64,000 bases of DNA, from contig NZ_QWVT01000013.1 in assembly GCF_003570705.1 (NCBI RefSeq), forward strand, positions 1 to 64,000, read 5' to 3'. This DNA comes from Mesobacillus zeae. Lineage in GTDB: Bacteria; Bacillota; Bacilli; Bacillales; Cytobacillaceae. Each line of letters opens with the position of its first letter. Within the stretch, counting starts at the first letter, position 1. Position numbers and translations under genes: made by a program. Below the pieces are notes generated by a model. The model made no database searches, was not told where the DNA came from, and was given only the letters and a program-made list of their open reading frames with translations. This document shows, one piece after another, positions 1 through 12,837 of this stretch.

Positions 1-133
1 AGATCAGTTCTATCAATCTGCATGAAAAGTTAACTTATTTGTGTCCAAGATATTGACTTAGATCCAATGTTTAGGTTTCATTCTAGTAGTAATTTCTCTA
101 AGTTGTTACCTTATTAAAAGGGAGCGTCAATAA

Positions 134-1129
134 TTTTGTGTAAATGACGAAGTTGTGAAGGATTGGCTTGAACATAAAAAAGCTAATGTAAAGGAATCCA
201 CATATAAACAAATTGAAGTAATTATAAGGAATCACGTTTTGCCCACTTTTGGAAATAAAAAAATCATGACGATCCATAGACCTGAAATAAAAAGATGGAT
301 TGCAAAATTTGGTGAATTAGATGAAAACGGAAAAGAAAAATATTCATTTGGTTCAAGATTAAAATATCTTTCTGTTATGAAAAGCATCTTACATTATGCC
401 GTTCATGAACTTGAAGTTCTTGAAAAAAATCCGGCTGATAAATTAAGAGTTCCTGTTCAGGATTCTGTTGCTATAAAAAAGGAAAGAGTGAAATATTTCA
501 GCCTTGAAGAATTAAATCAGTTATTAGATTTTATGAAAAAATACAAACATTAGCGCTTTCCTGATTATCAGCTCTATTACGTGCTTATGTACTTTTTAAG
601 CAAAACCGGTTTAAGGATATCTGAAGCTTTAGCTTTAAGATGGGAAGATATTAATGGTGATAAGATTACCATCGACAAACAAACAAGTCGTGATGATAAT
701 AACAATGTAAAATTGACAACATTATAAAATTCCTCTTCCTATCGCACGATCAAAATAGAACCTGATTTAGTCCGTGAATTAAAGAAGTTCAAATTGAAGC
801 AAAATGAATTAATTTTAGGAAATGAAAGATTTCATAAAAATGAAGATGGTATCATTTTTCAAAATTGTCACGGTCATTATTTAACACCTTCTACAATTCG
901 TGATACCATGCAGGGTTACTGCAAAAAAGCCGGTGTTGATTATAAAGGCACCCACGGCTTTAGACATACCCATGCGGTTCTACTACTCGAATCAGGTGTA
1001 AGCCTTAAATATGTATCAAATCGCTTAGGGCATAAAACCATCAAAACAACAGCAGATACTTATCTTGATATTACCGAAAAAATAGAAGAAGACGAACTTC
1101 AAAAGTTCGCCTCCTACACTAAAAGATAA
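134..1129 (+). pseudogene. Tyrosine recombinase (phage/ICE integrase), broken by two nonsense codons
   Basis: One reading frame runs through this whole stretch and encodes a tyrosine site-specific recombinase, interrupted by TAG at 551-553 and TAA at 725-727 with no frame change. The first part is the SAM-like core-binding domain. The catalytic domain follows, with the first Arg in TGLRISEALALRW (about 610-650), the HGFRHTHA box (about 955) and the Tyr in ADTYLDI near 1070. A stop at 131-133 closes the frame upstream, so the usual N-terminal arm-binding domain is absent. Two single-base changes (Q or K codons to stops) would explain the breaks. It is a relic of an integrated element; the rest of the element would lie to the left of the window or is lost. 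Family call is secure, function is almost certainly lost. Confidence 0.88.
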
Positions 1130-1140
1130 TTTCAACTTGG

Positions 1141-1169
1141 CACAAATTTGGCATGACACAAATTTGGCA
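1141..1169. repeat. Tandem direct repeat CACAAATTTGGCA, 16 bp apart
   Basis: The 13-mer CACAAATTTGGCA occurs at 1141-1153 and again at 1157-1169, directly after the integrase stop codon. Short direct repeats beside an integrase gene are typical of arm-type recombinase binding sites, so this may be part of an old attachment region. The second attachment copy is not in the window. Confidence 0.4.
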
Positions 1170-1217
1170 CGATATGAAATCCTCTCAAACCCTTGATATC
1201 TAAAGGTTTTTTATTTG

Positions 1218-2615
1218 TTATCCAATAGAACCTTCCATTTCGAACTTGATCAGGCGGTTCATCTCAACAGCGTATTCCATTGGAAGTTCTTTCGTAAATG
1301 GCTCAATAAAGCCCATGACGATCATTTCTGTTGCTTCTTCCTCGGAGATACCGCGGCTCATCAAGTAAAAGAGCTGTTCTTCGGAGACCTTGGAAACCTT
1401 CGCTTCATGTTCAAGCGAAATATTATCATTAAGGATTTCATTGTAAGGAATGGTGTCAGATGTTGATTTGCTGTCCATAATGAGCGTATCGCATTCGATA
1501 TTCGCACGCGCTCCATCGGCTTTGCGGCCGAAGTGGACGATACCACGGTAGGTTACTTTACCGCCTTGTTTGGAAATCGATTTTGACACAATCGTCGATG
1601 AAGTGTTAGGTGCAAGGTGAATCATTTTTGCACCGGCATCCTGATGCTGCCCTTTGCCAGCAAGAGCGATTGAAAGCGTCATACCTCTTGCGCCTTCACC
1701 TTTCAGGATTACAGCAGGATATTTCATTGTCAGCTTTGAGCCGATATTTCCGTCGATCCATTCCATCGTTGCATTTGCATCGCAGACTGCGCGTTTTGTA
1801 ACAAGGTTATAAACATTGTTCGCCCAGTTTTGGATCGTCGTATAGCGGCAGTAAGCGTCTTTCTTGATAATGATTTCAACCACTGCGCTGTGAAGCGAGT
1901 TAGTAGTATAGACAGGTGCCGTACATCCTTCCACATAGTGGACATGTGCGCCTTCATCAACGATGATCAGGGTACGTTCAAACTGTCCCATGTTTTCGGA
2001 ATTGATACGGAAGTACGCCTGCAGCGGGGTATCTACTTTAATGCCTTTTGGTACGTAGATGAAAGAGCCGCCAGACCAAACAGCCGAATTAAGAGCCGCG
2101 AATTTATTGTCTGTCGGCGGGATTACCTTCGCCCAATGTTCACGGAAGATGTCTTCATTCTCTCTCAGAGCCGAGTCCGTGTCTTTAAAGACAATTCCCA
2201 GGTCTTCAAGTTCTTCCTTCATATTGTGATAAACCACTTCAGATTCATATTGCGCGGACACGCCCGCGAGGTATTTCTGTTCTGCCTCCGGGATACCAAG
2301 CTTGTCAAAAGTACGCTTGATTTCTTCAGGAACCTCATCCCATGACTTCTCGGATTTCTCTGACGGCTTAACATAGTATGTGATTTCGTCAAAATTTAAT
2401 GAAGCCAAATCGCCGCCCCATTGAGGCATTGGCATGTTGTAGAAATGCTCAAGAGATTTCAGGCGGAAATCGAGCATCCACTGAGGCTCATCCTTCATTT
2501 TAGAAATCTCTTCAACGATTTCACGTGTCAAACCGCGTTTTGACCGAAAAATCGATACATCTTTATCGGAAAAACCGTATTTATAATCACCGATCTCTGG
2601 CATTTTTTTCGCCAT
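1218..2615 (-). CDS. sufB: Fe-S cluster assembly scaffold protein SufB
   Basis: Protein of 465 residues, the normal length for SufB, the core scaffold subunit of the SUF system that builds [Fe-S] clusters together with SufC and SufD in the cytoplasm. The C-terminal half shows the conserved SufB/SufD beta-helix core and the ending typical of the family ([17 protein letters not shown], then MGFIEPF). The start ATG at 2615 has a good ribosome site (GGAGG, 10 bases upstream). It is the last gene of sufC-sufD-sufS-sufU-sufB, the normal Bacillus order, and follows sufU by about 70 bp. The family assignment is firm. Confidence 0.97.
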   Translation of the reverse strand: MAKKMPEIGDYKYGFSDKDVSIFRSKRGLTREIVEEISKMKDEPQWMLDFRLKSLEHFYNMPMPQWGGDLASLNFDEITYYVKPSEKSEKSWDEVPEEIKRTFDKLGIPEAEQKYLAGVSAQYESEVVYHNMKEELEDLGIVFKDTDSALRENEDIFREHWAKVIPPTDNKFAALNSAVWSGGSFIYVPKGIKVDTPLQAYFRINSENMGQFERTLIIVDEGAHVHYVEGCTAPVYTTNSLHSAVVEIIIKKDAYCRYTTIQNWANNVYNLVTKRAVCDANATMEWIDGNIGSKLTMKYPAVILKGEGARGMTLSIALAGKGQHQDAGAKMIHLAPNTSSTIVSKSISKQGGKVTYRGIVHFGRKADGARANIECDTLIMDSKSTSDTIPYNEILNDNISLEHEAKVSKVSEEQLFYLMSRGISEEEATEMIVMGFIEPFTKELPMEYAVEMNRLIKFEMEGSIG

Positions 2616-2685
2616 CGTCGAATTCCTCCATTTCTGCGGAACTTTAGCTGCCCTCTAGGGGAGCTGTTCCGTTTCTGCCGGGCAG

Positions 2686-5655
<2,970 letters not shown>

Positions 5656-5672
5656 TATGATCCCCCTAACGC

Positions 5673-6458
5673 TTACGCTTCTAGCCCAACTGTTTCATCT
5701 TCAATTCCAAGTTCTTGCTTGATCCAATCGTATCCCTCAGTTTCAAGACGCTGTGCCAGTTCAGGCCCGCCTGATTTGACAACGCGTCCTTGCATCATTA
5801 CGTGCACATGATCTGGTGTGATATAGTTCAGAAGACGCTGATAGTGTGTGATGATCAAGCAGCCGAAATCTTCGCTTCTCATTTCGTTAATTCCTTTAGA
5901 TACCACTTTAAGAGCATCAATATCAAGACCAGAGTCAATTTCATCAAGGATGGCAATCTTCGGTTCAATCATCATTAACTGAAGAATTTCATTCCGTTTC
6001 TTTTCCCCGCCCGAAAAACCTTCGTTAAGGTACCGCTGTGCCATGTCCAGGTCCATTTCAAGAAATTCCATTTGCGAATCCATTTTACGGATGAACTTCA
6101 TCAGGGAAATTTCTTTTCCTTCCTCACGCCTGCTGTTAATTGCAGAGCGCAGGAAATCGGCATTTGTCACGCCGCTGATTTCGCTTGGATATTGCATTCC
6201 TAGGAACAGACCTGCACGTGCCCTTTCATCGACTTCCATCTCAAGTACGTCTTCCCCATCAAGTGTGATAGTCCCTTGAGTCACTTTATATTTCGGATGC
6301 CCCATGACTGCCGAAGAAAGGGTAGATTTTCCAGTTCCATTCGGGCCCATGATTGCATGGATTTCGCCACCCTTAACTTCAAGGTTAACGCCTTTTAATA
6401 TCTCTTTGCCTTCAATCTCAACATGAAGGTCCTTTATTGTTAATACAGATCCAGCCAT
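5673..6458 (-). CDS. sufC: Fe-S assembly ATPase SufC
   Basis: ABC-type ATPase of 261 residues that powers the SufBCD scaffold; it is cytoplasmic and not a transporter. Walker A is GPNGTGKST, the signature is LNEGFSGGEKKR (the SufC form), and Walker B is AILDEIDSGLD. An in-frame ATG at 6464 also exists, but only one base separates it from the GGAGGGA ribosome site; ATG 6458 has a 7-base gap and gives the usual N-terminus MAGSVLTIKDL, so it is chosen. First gene of the suf operon. Confidence 0.97.
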   Translation of the reverse strand: MAGSVLTIKDLHVEIEGKEILKGVNLEVKGGEIHAIMGPNGTGKSTLSSAVMGHPKYKVTQGTITLDGEDVLEMEVDERARAGLFLGMQYPSEISGVTNADFLRSAINSRREEGKEISLMKFIRKMDSQMEFLEMDLDMAQRYLNEGFSGGEKKRNEILQLMMIEPKIAILDEIDSGLDIDALKVVSKGINEMRSEDFGCLIITHYQRLLNYITPDHVHVMMQGRVVKSGGPELAQRLETEGYDWIKQELGIEDETVGLEA

Positions 6459-6538
6459 ATTCATTCCCTCCGTTAGTAAAAAAAGAAGTTATCCCAATAA
6501 AAAGGGGATTCGTCTATTCTCATTCTATTCTCATTACA

Positions 6539-6567
6539 ATCTTATAACAAATGAAAAGTGTTCGCAA
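6539..6567 (-). promoter_or_regulatory. Putative sigma-A promoter of the suf operon
   Basis: On the minus strand TTGCGA (6562-6567) is followed after 17 bases by TAAGAT (6539-6544), about 75 bp before the sufC start. Both hexamers match the sigma-A consensus at four of six positions. No Fur-type box was recognised here. Confidence 0.4.
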
Positions 6568-6641
6568 CTGTTTAGAAAAAGAGATTGACAGAAAATAAAG
6601 CATCTCACCAGACACTGCCGAAAATACCGTATATTATAGAA

Positions 6642-6667
6642 GAAACCAGTGCATTCACACTGGTTTC
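6642..6667 (-). terminator. Hairpin after the small ORF, facing sufC
   Basis: Perfect 10-bp inverted repeat GAAACCAGTG / CACTGGTTTC with a 6-base loop, just downstream of the small ORF at 6690-6842. On the minus strand it is followed by a T-containing stretch (TTCTATAATAT), so termination is plausible but not strong. Confidence 0.5.
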
Positions 6668-6689
6668 CATTTCATATCCATTATTAAAA

Positions 6690-6842
6690 TCAGGAATGTA
6701 CCTTGCGATCCAGATCCGCTACCATCCGCTGGCTTTCCACATAATCCTTTTCGCGTCTTCTCTCCACTCTCATCCTGGCTTCATGCTTCATGCAGTACAC
6801 CTCATAACTAATCCCATGAGCTCCATGCATAGCTTTTTCCAT
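6690..6842 (-). CDS. Small basic protein of unknown function (50 residues)
   Basis: Open frame of 50 residues beginning MEKAMHGAHGISYEVYCMKH and ending DLDRKVHS, rich in Arg, Lys and Glu and predicted helical. Residue composition looks like a real protein rather than a shadow, and a hairpin terminator follows it. No good ribosome site precedes ATG 6842; a second ATG four codons later is also possible. It sits between the YurZ-like gene and sufC, where Bacillus genomes may carry a small hypothetical gene (YuzK-like, from memory, not verified). Function unknown. Confidence 0.45.
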   Translation of the reverse strand: MEKAMHGAHGISYEVYCMKHEARMRVERRREKDYVESQRMVADLDRKVHS

Positions 6843-7062
6843 TTCTGCTGTGTAATTCAGCTGTAACGGACTAATAGTGAATCATCCCTTCGTAGTTACG
6901 CTTTACGCGCGTTTTTATTGCTTCCTCATCGTATCATGTATTCTATACCCGGCTCAAAGCGGTAAAAACAGCCAATAATTGGTTTTAAAGGGTTGATTCA
7001 GCATGAGCGCCGCTCAGCTCTTTCAGACGAAGAATTCTTCAGGATTCTTCCGATATTCTATC

Positions 7063-7431
7063 CTAATGCCGTTGGCTAAGATCGCTCACGGCTTCCTGTA
7101 CTAGCGTAACAGCCTGGCTCATCGCAGCGCCGCCACCAAGTGCTGCAGCTACTCCAACTGTTTCCATAATCTGTTCTTCAGTAGCTCCATTATCAATACA
7201 GCCTTTTATATGATAAACGATGCAATACTCATCCTGTGCATGCAAAGCGATTCCGAGGGCGATTAAGTGCTTCTCCTTCATTGTAACGCTGCCTTCCTTG
7301 AAACACGCTTCCGTAAAAGCATTATAGTGCCTGGCGATATCGGGCATTTTTTGCGTAAATAATCCAAGTCCCTGTTTATAGTCGTGCAGCGTTGCTTCTG
7401 TTCCGTTTAACGCACTATATTGACTCTCCAT
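7063..7431 (-). CDS. yurZ: Carboxymuconolactone decarboxylase/AhpD-family protein (YurZ-like)
   Basis: All-helical protein of 122 residues of the carboxymuconolactone decarboxylase / AhpD family. The family hallmark is a helix carrying ExxCxxxH; here the region reads [18 protein letters not shown], so the Cys and the His three residues later are kept and a second Cys follows. This is typical of AhpD-like thiol-active members. Two ATG codons (7434 and 7431) lie behind GGAGTGG; the second has the better spacing. Position between suf and met genes equals that of B. subtilis yurZ. The substrate is unknown. Confidence 0.8.
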   Translation of the reverse strand: MESQYSALNGTEATLHDYKQGLGLFTQKMPDIARHYNAFTEACFKEGSVTMKEKHLIALGIALHAQDEYCIVYHIKGCIDNGATEEQIMETVGVAAALGGGAAMSQAVTLVQEAVSDLSQRH

Positions 7432-7567
7432 CATATCCACTCCATTCACTAATTTCAGGAATAGTATGTGAAACTTGCCAAGGAATATTACAGCTAAAAG
7501 CAAAGAACCAGGCCTATCTTTTATTTAAATCGAAAAGCGAACCACTCTCACCGGCTTTCAGTCACAC

Positions 7568-7594
7568 AAAAAGACAGGCACAAGGCCTGTCTTC
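7568..7594 (-). terminator. Rho-independent terminator of metNIQ
   Basis: Stem AAGACAGGC / GCCTGTCTT with a 5-base loop, followed on the minus strand by a T run. It lies just after the metQ stop codon. Confidence 0.8.
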
Positions 7595-7600
7595 AATGAA

Positions 7601-8428
7601 TTATTCAGAAACCGGTACAACGGCTCCCTTATACTTTTCAAGAATGTAGTCCTGAATTTCTTTGGAATGGAGTACTTCGACCAGAGCCTTGATTTCTTCT
7701 CTGTCTTTATCGCCTTTCCTGACAGCAACGATATTCACGTATGGAGAATCGTTTTCTTCAATTGCAATGGAATCCTTCAGCGGGTTCAATCCAGCATCAA
7801 TTGCATAGTTTGAATTGATCAGAACCGCATCTCCTTCATCATTATTATAAATTTGCGGAAGAAGTGGAGCTTCGTAATCTGTATCGAACTTCAAATTCTT
7901 TGGATTGTCTTTTATATCCTTTACTGTTGCTTTTGTCTTGTCGACGCCTTCTTTCAGGGTAATCAGCTTCTGTTTTTCAAGCAGTGAAAGAATTCGGCCA
8001 TGGTCAGCAACAGAACTGCTCATGATAATATGTCCGCCCTTTGGAAGATCGCTCAGTTTCTTATATTTTTTTGAATAAATGCCGATTGGTTCAATATGGA
8101 TGCCGCCAGCAATTTCGAACTTATAGCCGTGCTCATCTATCTGGTTATTCAAGTAAGGAATGTGCTGGTAGTAGTTTGCATCAAGTTCCTTGGAATCCAG
8201 CGCTTGGTTAGGAACAACAAAGTCCTGGAACTTCTCGATCTTTAACTCTATACCTTTTTTCTCTAACAAAGGTTTTGCTTGTTCAAGAATTTCTGCATGC
8301 GGCACATTGGAGGCACCGACAACAATTTCTTTGCCATCTTTCTCTCCGCTTTTTTCATCTTCCGACCCGCAGGCAGCAAGTGCCAGAGTCAGAGCAAGTG
8401 TTAGAATAACTGCCAGCCATTTTTTCAT
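7601..8428 (-). CDS. metQ: Methionine ABC transporter substrate-binding lipoprotein MetQ
   Basis: NlpA/MetQ family lipoprotein, 275 residues, which binds methionine outside the membrane. The signal peptide ends in the lipobox LAAC, with the lipidated Cys at about residue 20. The mature part holds family features such as the AEILEQAKPLLEKKGI segment and the YYQHIPYLN segment. It is the last gene of metN-metI-metQ, 13 bp after metI, and the operon is preceded by a SAM-I riboswitch, which supports methionine as substrate. Confidence 0.95.
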   Translation of the reverse strand: MKKWLAVILTLALTLALAACGSEDEKSGEKDGKEIVVGASNVPHAEILEQAKPLLEKKGIELKIEKFQDFVVPNQALDSKELDANYYQHIPYLNNQIDEHGYKFEIAGGIHIEPIGIYSKKYKKLSDLPKGGHIIMSSSVADHGRILSLLEKQKLITLKEGVDKTKATVKDIKDNPKNLKFDTDYEAPLLPQIYNNDEGDAVLINSNYAIDAGLNPLKDSIAIEENDSPYVNIVAVRKGDKDREEIKALVEVLHSKEIQDYILEKYKGAVVPVSE

Positions 8429-8441
8429 TCCAATCTCTCCT

Positions 8442-9107
8442 TTAGCGTTTGTCTAGTTTGGATGTAATAAAATCGCCAATAAATTGAATGACGAATACGA
8501 TAACAAGAATAATAATTGTGGCCATGAGTGTTACATCATTTTGGCTCCGCTGGAATCCTTCAAGGAAAGCCAAATTTCCCAATCCACCGGCCCCGATGAC
8601 CCCGGCCATTGCTGTATAGCTGACAAGCGCAATTGCAGTTACAGTGATACCGGAAACAAGCGCAGGCATCGACTCCGGAAGCAGTACTTTCCAAATAATC
8701 GTTGATGTTTTTGCTCCCATCGATCTTGCTGCCTCAATGACACCCTTGTCGATTTCCCGAAGCCCTATTTCTACCATTCTCGCATAAAAAGGTGCTGCCC
8801 CAATTATAAGCGCAGGCAATGCTGCATTTTCCCCGATCATTGTATTCAAAATGAGCTTGGTGAATGGAATAAGCAGGACAATCAGGATGATGAATGGAAT
8901 GGACCTGAATATATTCACAAAAGCACTGATGATGATGTTGATTGGTTTATTTTCCCATATATTCCCTTTTGAAGTTAAAAACAAGAGCAAACCAAGTATT
9001 GCACCGAGAACGAAGGTGGCCACAACAGAAATTCCGCTCATATAGAGGGTTTCAAGTGTTGCTTCCCACATATTTTCCCACACGACATTCGGAAACAAAT
9101 CAGCCAT
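8442..9107 (-). CDS. metI: Methionine ABC transporter permease MetI
   Basis: Inner-membrane permease of 221 residues with about five hydrophobic segments. The ABC permease coupling loop (EAA motif) is around EIDKGVIEAARSMGAKTS. It overlaps metN by 8 bp and is followed by metQ. B. subtilis calls the same gene metP. The length is normal for MetI. Confidence 0.94.
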   Translation of the reverse strand: MADLFPNVVWENMWEATLETLYMSGISVVATFVLGAILGLLLFLTSKGNIWENKPINIIISAFVNIFRSIPFIILIVLLIPFTKLILNTMIGENAALPALIIGAAPFYARMVEIGLREIDKGVIEAARSMGAKTSTIIWKVLLPESMPALVSGITVTAIALVSYTAMAGVIGAGGLGNLAFLEGFQRSQNDVTLMATIIILVIVFVIQFIGDFITSKLDKR

Positions 9108-10134
9108 GGGAAATCACCTCCACTCCAACTTCCTGCTCCCTGATAAATGCGAGCGCCTGTGCTACATCTGGCTCTTCTCCATCCAAATGGATGAACAATG
9201 TTCCGTAAGATCCATTCTGTGTCTGTGATATCTTCCCCTGAAGGATGTTAACGGTCAGTGGGAACTTTCTGATCAGATTCGTTATTAACGGCTGCTCTGC
9301 ACCCTCTCCGACAAATGTCAGCTGGATGACTTGACCCCGAGGATAATTGGCCACCAAGTGGCCCATCGTTTCTTTCGTCTCTTCCGGTTCGGTGACCTGC
9401 TGGACAAACCTTTTTGTAACAGGCTTCTCGGGATTTTTGAATACTTGGAGGACAGGACCCGTTTCCACAATCGATCCGCCTTCCATGACAGCGACACGAT
9501 GGCAAATTTTCCTGATGACATGCATTTCATGTGTGATAAGTACAATTGTAAGACCAAGGCGATGGTTAATATCAACCAGTAAATCCAAAATAGCGTCTGT
9601 CGTTTGCGGATCAAGTGCTGAAGTGGCTTCATCACACAGCAGTACCTTAGGGTTATTAGCCAATGCCCTTGCAATTCCTACCCGCTGTTTCTGCCCGCCG
9701 CTTAGCTGGGAAGGATAGGCATCATCCCGGCCATCAAGGCCTACCAGGCTGATGAGTTCCTTGACGCGGCTGTCGCGTTCAGCTTTTGAGACACCGGCAA
9801 TTTCCAATGGAAATGCAATGTTTTCTGCTACCGTACGAGACCACAGCAAGTTGAAATGCTGGAAAATCATCGAGATTTCCTGGCGGGCTTTCCTAAGTTC
9901 AGAACCTTTAATTCTGGATACTTCCCGACCCGCTACAGTGATGCTTCCTTCAGTAGGAATCTCCAGTCCGTTCAGCATGCGGATGAGCGTGCTTTTTCCT
10001 GCGCCACTGTAGCCAATGACGCCAAATATTTCTCCGTCTTTTATTTCAAGGCTGACCCTGTCAACCGCTTTTACTTCTCCCTGTCTCGAAGGATACACCT
10101 TTCGGACATTATTTATTGAAATCAAAGGATTCAT
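9100..10134 (-). CDS. metN: Methionine ABC transporter ATPase MetN
   Basis: ATPase of 344 residues. Walker A GYSGAGKST is near residue 40, the signature is LSGGQKQRV, and Walker B is VLLCDEATSALD. The last 80 residues form the NIL domain typical of MetN, which senses methionine and inhibits transport when it is bound. First gene of the operon; its leader is a SAM-I riboswitch about 60 bp upstream. Confidence 0.96.
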   Translation of the reverse strand: MNPLISINNVRKVYPSRQGEVKAVDRVSLEIKDGEIFGVIGYSGAGKSTLIRMLNGLEIPTEGSITVAGREVSRIKGSELRKARQEISMIFQHFNLLWSRTVAENIAFPLEIAGVSKAERDSRVKELISLVGLDGRDDAYPSQLSGGQKQRVGIARALANNPKVLLCDEATSALDPQTTDAILDLLVDINHRLGLTIVLITHEMHVIRKICHRVAVMEGGSIVETGPVLQVFKNPEKPVTKRFVQQVTEPEETKETMGHLVANYPRGQVIQLTFVGEGAEQPLITNLIRKFPLTVNILQGKISQTQNGSYGTLFIHLDGEEPDVAQALAFIREQEVGVEVISHG

Positions 10135-10195
10135 CCTCTCTTATTCCGCTCCGTATGACACCGCCATTTCTCGGCCCCTGTGTTAAAAAGGCAAA

Positions 10196-10372
10196 ATAAA
10201 AGCCTTTCTGCACATGAGCAGAAAGGCATGGAATCAGGAAACCTTTCTCTCATCTTCCAAAGCAATTTTGCTTTGTGTGAATTGGCACCATTTCAATAAG
10301 TAGGAACTTATTGACGGTTGCCGGGCTTCATCGGGCACATCCCTCCACCTCTCTTGATAAGAGCAATCTATT
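10196..10372 (-). promoter_or_regulatory. SAM-I riboswitch (S-box) upstream of metNIQ
   Basis: On the minus strand the S-box core is clear: CTTATCAAGAGAGGTGGAGG (10344-10363), then GATGAAGCCCGGCAACC, ATGGTGCCAATTC and GATGAGAG. The expression platform is a terminator with stem GCCTTTCTGC / GCAGAAAGGC (10202-10227) followed by T residues. High S-adenosylmethionine should end transcription before metN. Confidence 0.95.
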
Positions 10373-10441
10373 AGGATTTCATTTATTACGGTTTTAGCGG
10401 TTAATTACGAGAGTGATTTTATCATGTCATGAAAAGAAGTG

Positions 10442-11761
10442 TCAAGAGCAAAAACTGGCAGAGTCCTTCCTAGCTGCAACTGCCTTTTGGATTGCCTGTT
10501 CCAAATCATCGAGCAAATCTTCAATATTTTCTATCCCTACCGACAGCCTAATCAAGTCTTCTGGGACTCCGGCACTCGCAAGGCCTAATGTATCGAGCTG
10601 CTGGTGTGTTGTACTGGCAGGATGGATGATCAGGCTTTTCGCATCCCCGACATTCGCTACATGAGACCAAAGCTGGATCGAATCAATCAGTCTTGCCCCT
10701 GCTTCACGTCCTCCCTCAATTCCAAACACAACGACAGCCCCTGCCCCTTTCGGTAAATACTTGCCAGCAAGCTCTTTGTCCGGATGATTCTCATGTCCAG
10801 GGTATGAAACCCAGGAGACTGCAGGATGTGCATCAAGATACTCAACTACTTTTTTCGCATTGGCAATATGCTCCTTCATCCTTACATGGAGTGTCTCCAG
10901 GCCAAGCGTAAACTGAAAGGCACTTTGGGGACTTAGCGATGTACCGATATCCCTTAAAAGCTGTACACGCGCTTTGACAATATACGCGGCTGCTCCAATC
11001 GCCTCACTGTAAACAATGTCATGGTAGCTGGAATCTGGAGTAGTGAAACCAGGGAACTTAGGCGAGTTCCAGTCGAATTTCCCTCCGTCGACAATAATGC
11101 CGCCAAGCGTTGTTCCGTTTCCAAGAAGCCATTTTGTTGCAGAATGAACAACAATGTCCGCCCCATGATCAATCGGCCGGCATAGGTAAGGTGTGGCAAA
11201 AGTATTATCGACGATTAGCGGAATGCCTGCTTCATGGGCGATCTCTGCTGTTTTTTCAATATCCAGGACACGGAGGCTTGGATTGCCGATTGTTTCTGCA
11301 TACACAGCTTTTGTTTTTTCCGTAATCGCTTTTCGGAAATTCTCTGGATCCTGCGGGTCAACGAGCTTCACCTTGATTCCGTACTTCGGAAGCGTCACAG
11401 AAAAAAGATTATATGTTCCCCCGTATAAGTTGGAGGCCGCAACGATTTCATCCCCTGCATGCGCAATGTTTAAAATTGCCAGTGTTATAGCCGCCATTCC
11501 GCTTGATACCCCAAGAGCTCCGACTCCTCCTTCAAGAAGGGCGACCCTTTCTTCAAACACATTCACTGTCGGGTTATGAATCCTCGAATATATATATCCC
11601 GGCTCCTCAAGAGCAAACAACCGGGCAGCGTGGTCTGTGCTTTTAAATTCATATGCATTACTGAGATAAATAGGCACCGCTCTCGCACCTGTCGCTTCAT
11701 CCGCCGTAAGCCCGCCATGTACCCCGATTGTTTCAATCTTTAATTGCTTCTGTTCTGTCAT
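10442..11761 (-). CDS. metY: O-acetylhomoserine sulfhydrylase (MetY type)
   Basis: Cys/Met metabolism PLP enzyme of about 439 residues, longer than the roughly 380-residue MetI/MetC group and matching O-acetylhomoserine aminocarboxypropyltransferase. It makes homocysteine from O-acetylhomoserine and sulfide. The PLP lysine is in [18 protein letters not shown]. Two ATG codons (11767, 11761) follow AAGGGGAGAG; the second gives the better distance. A SAM-I riboswitch precedes it. MetY versus a related cystathionine enzyme is judged from length and the insertion pattern. Confidence 0.88.
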   Translation of the reverse strand: MTEQKQLKIETIGVHGGLTADEATGARAVPIYLSNAYEFKSTDHAARLFALEEPGYIYSRIHNPTVNVFEERVALLEGGVGALGVSSGMAAITLAILNIAHAGDEIVAASNLYGGTYNLFSVTLPKYGIKVKLVDPQDPENFRKAITEKTKAVYAETIGNPSLRVLDIEKTAEIAHEAGIPLIVDNTFATPYLCRPIDHGADIVVHSATKWLLGNGTTLGGIIVDGGKFDWNSPKFPGFTTPDSSYHDIVYSEAIGAAAYIVKARVQLLRDIGTSLSPQSAFQFTLGLETLHVRMKEHIANAKKVVEYLDAHPAVSWVSYPGHENHPDKELAGKYLPKGAGAVVVFGIEGGREAGARLIDSIQLWSHVANVGDAKSLIIHPASTTHQQLDTLGLASAGVPEDLIRLSVGIENIEDLLDDLEQAIQKAVAARKDSASFCS

Positions 11762-11810
11762 GTTCATCTCTCCCCTTATTTTAGGTATTCTTCTGCAGGA
11801 AGAAGAAATG

Positions 11811-11955
11811 AAAAAACCCTCTTCCTAAGAAGAGGGTGGTTTGTCATCTCTCCTTATCTTTCAAGGCGGTCTGCCCTGATGGAATTAGCACCGTGTTCAC
11901 TGACCGGTTGCCGGGCTTCATAGGGCCATTTCCCTCCACCTCTCTTGATAAGAAT
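11811..11955 (-). promoter_or_regulatory. SAM-I riboswitch (S-box) upstream of metY
   Basis: The minus strand reads CTTATCAAGAGAGGTGGAGG at 11934-11953, then ATGAAGCCCGGCAACCGGTC, ACGGTGCTAATTCC and GATAAGGAGAGATG, the standard S-box core. It is followed by the terminator stem ACCCTCTTC / GAAGAGGGT (11815-11838) and a T run. This is a second, separately controlled methionine unit beside metNIQ. Confidence 0.95.
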
Positions 11956-12035
11956 ATTCAGTTTTTTAAAATTAAGACGATCATAACATGAGCCTTCACT
12001 CGCGTCAAACGATTTTTCAAAAAAAACAAGCTTTT

Positions 12036-12368
12036 CTATTCATCCTCCCTGTTTAAATACAAAAAAGACTCGGCTAGAAGAATAGCCCGAAAGTTTCCGC
12101 GTACATCAAGGAAGTTGCGTCGAACCGCTTCTCTCAGCTTCAATTTTCCATCAAGGAGGGCAAGGATTACCCCTATGTTCCCTTTCAGTGTGACAGCCGC
12201 ACTGTCAAGGAGTCCCGGCCTAAGAGATACACGCTTGTTTTCAAAAAAGATTGTAAAATCCCCGGTTGTTGTCTCTGCTGTTAACGCTATGCTGTTCATT
12301 TTTGTCAGCTCATACAGGTGCTTTTTACCCTCTGCCCTTTCCACAAACCGTTCTAGACACTTTTCCAT
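12036..12368 (-). CDS. yusD: SCP2-like sterol-carrier domain protein (YusD-like)
   Basis: Small cytoplasmic protein of 110 residues with the pattern of a single SCP2 sterol-binding domain: strands near 25-65 and the ending segment with ILALLDGKLKLREAVRR that matches the lipid-binding region of such proteins. It lies upstream of metY in the same strand but separated by the riboswitch, so it is probably a different unit. Name is given by synteny with B. subtilis yusD. Function is not established. Confidence 0.7.
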   Translation of the reverse strand: MEKCLERFVERAEGKKHLYELTKMNSIALTAETTTGDFTIFFENKRVSLRPGLLDSAAVTLKGNIGVILALLDGKLKLREAVRRNFLDVRGNFRAILLAESFLYLNREDE

Positions 12369-12516
12369 ACCGTAAGCCTCCCGTTAAGAGAAGGTTTCTC
12401 CAGAGCACGGAAAATCCCTTTTAAATTCAATCGACAAATACCCCCACTTAAAGGGAGGGTTATCGTTTTTTATCATTTCCCGAGAAATATGTCTAACAAT
12501 AAAACGATTGTCAGAA

Positions 12517-12831
12517 TCACTTACTGGCAATTTGTTTCATTTTTTCATACAGAAAGGGAACGGAATGAAAGGCATATATTTTTTCGATAGGCACGCCTTC
12601 TTTTAAGAGAATCAGACATGGCACACTTTCGATTTGAAACTGCTCAGCCAGTCGCGGCATGAAATTAAGGTCCGATTTCCCTGACGAAATATTTGGAAAT
12701 AACTCCACTGCCACGTCCAGCATCTTTCCAGCTACCTGACATGTACCGCATAACGGGGTATAAAAATAGACCATCCCGTCTGTATGGCTATCGATTAGTT
12801 CTTCAATTTTCTCCTCAGGCCATTGCTGCAT
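12517..12831 (-). CDS. yusE: Thioredoxin-like protein (YusE-like)
   Basis: Thioredoxin-fold protein of 104 residues. The redox motif is CGTC (YTPLCGTCQVAGKMLD, residues about 25-40) in place of CGPC, and the cis-proline region ESVPCLILLKEGVP is kept, so a thiol-disulfide role is likely. ATG 12831 lies 6 bp after the toprim gene, so the two are co-transcribed. Partner proteins cannot be read from the sequence. Confidence 0.85.
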   Translation of the reverse strand: MQQWPEEKIEELIDSHTDGMVYFYTPLCGTCQVAGKMLDVAVELFPNISSGKSDLNFMPRLAEQFQIESVPCLILLKEGVPIEKIYAFHSVPFLYEKMKQIASK

Positions 12832-12837
12832 AACGAT

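Noticed and set aside
1830-2345. Open frame of 171 residues antisense to sufB
   Set aside because: Shadow of the well-supported sufB gene.
6585-6866. Plus-strand frame of 93 residues over the small ORF at 6690-6842
   Set aside because: No ribosome site, crosses a terminator hairpin, and shows the His/Ser/Leu-rich composition of an antisense frame.
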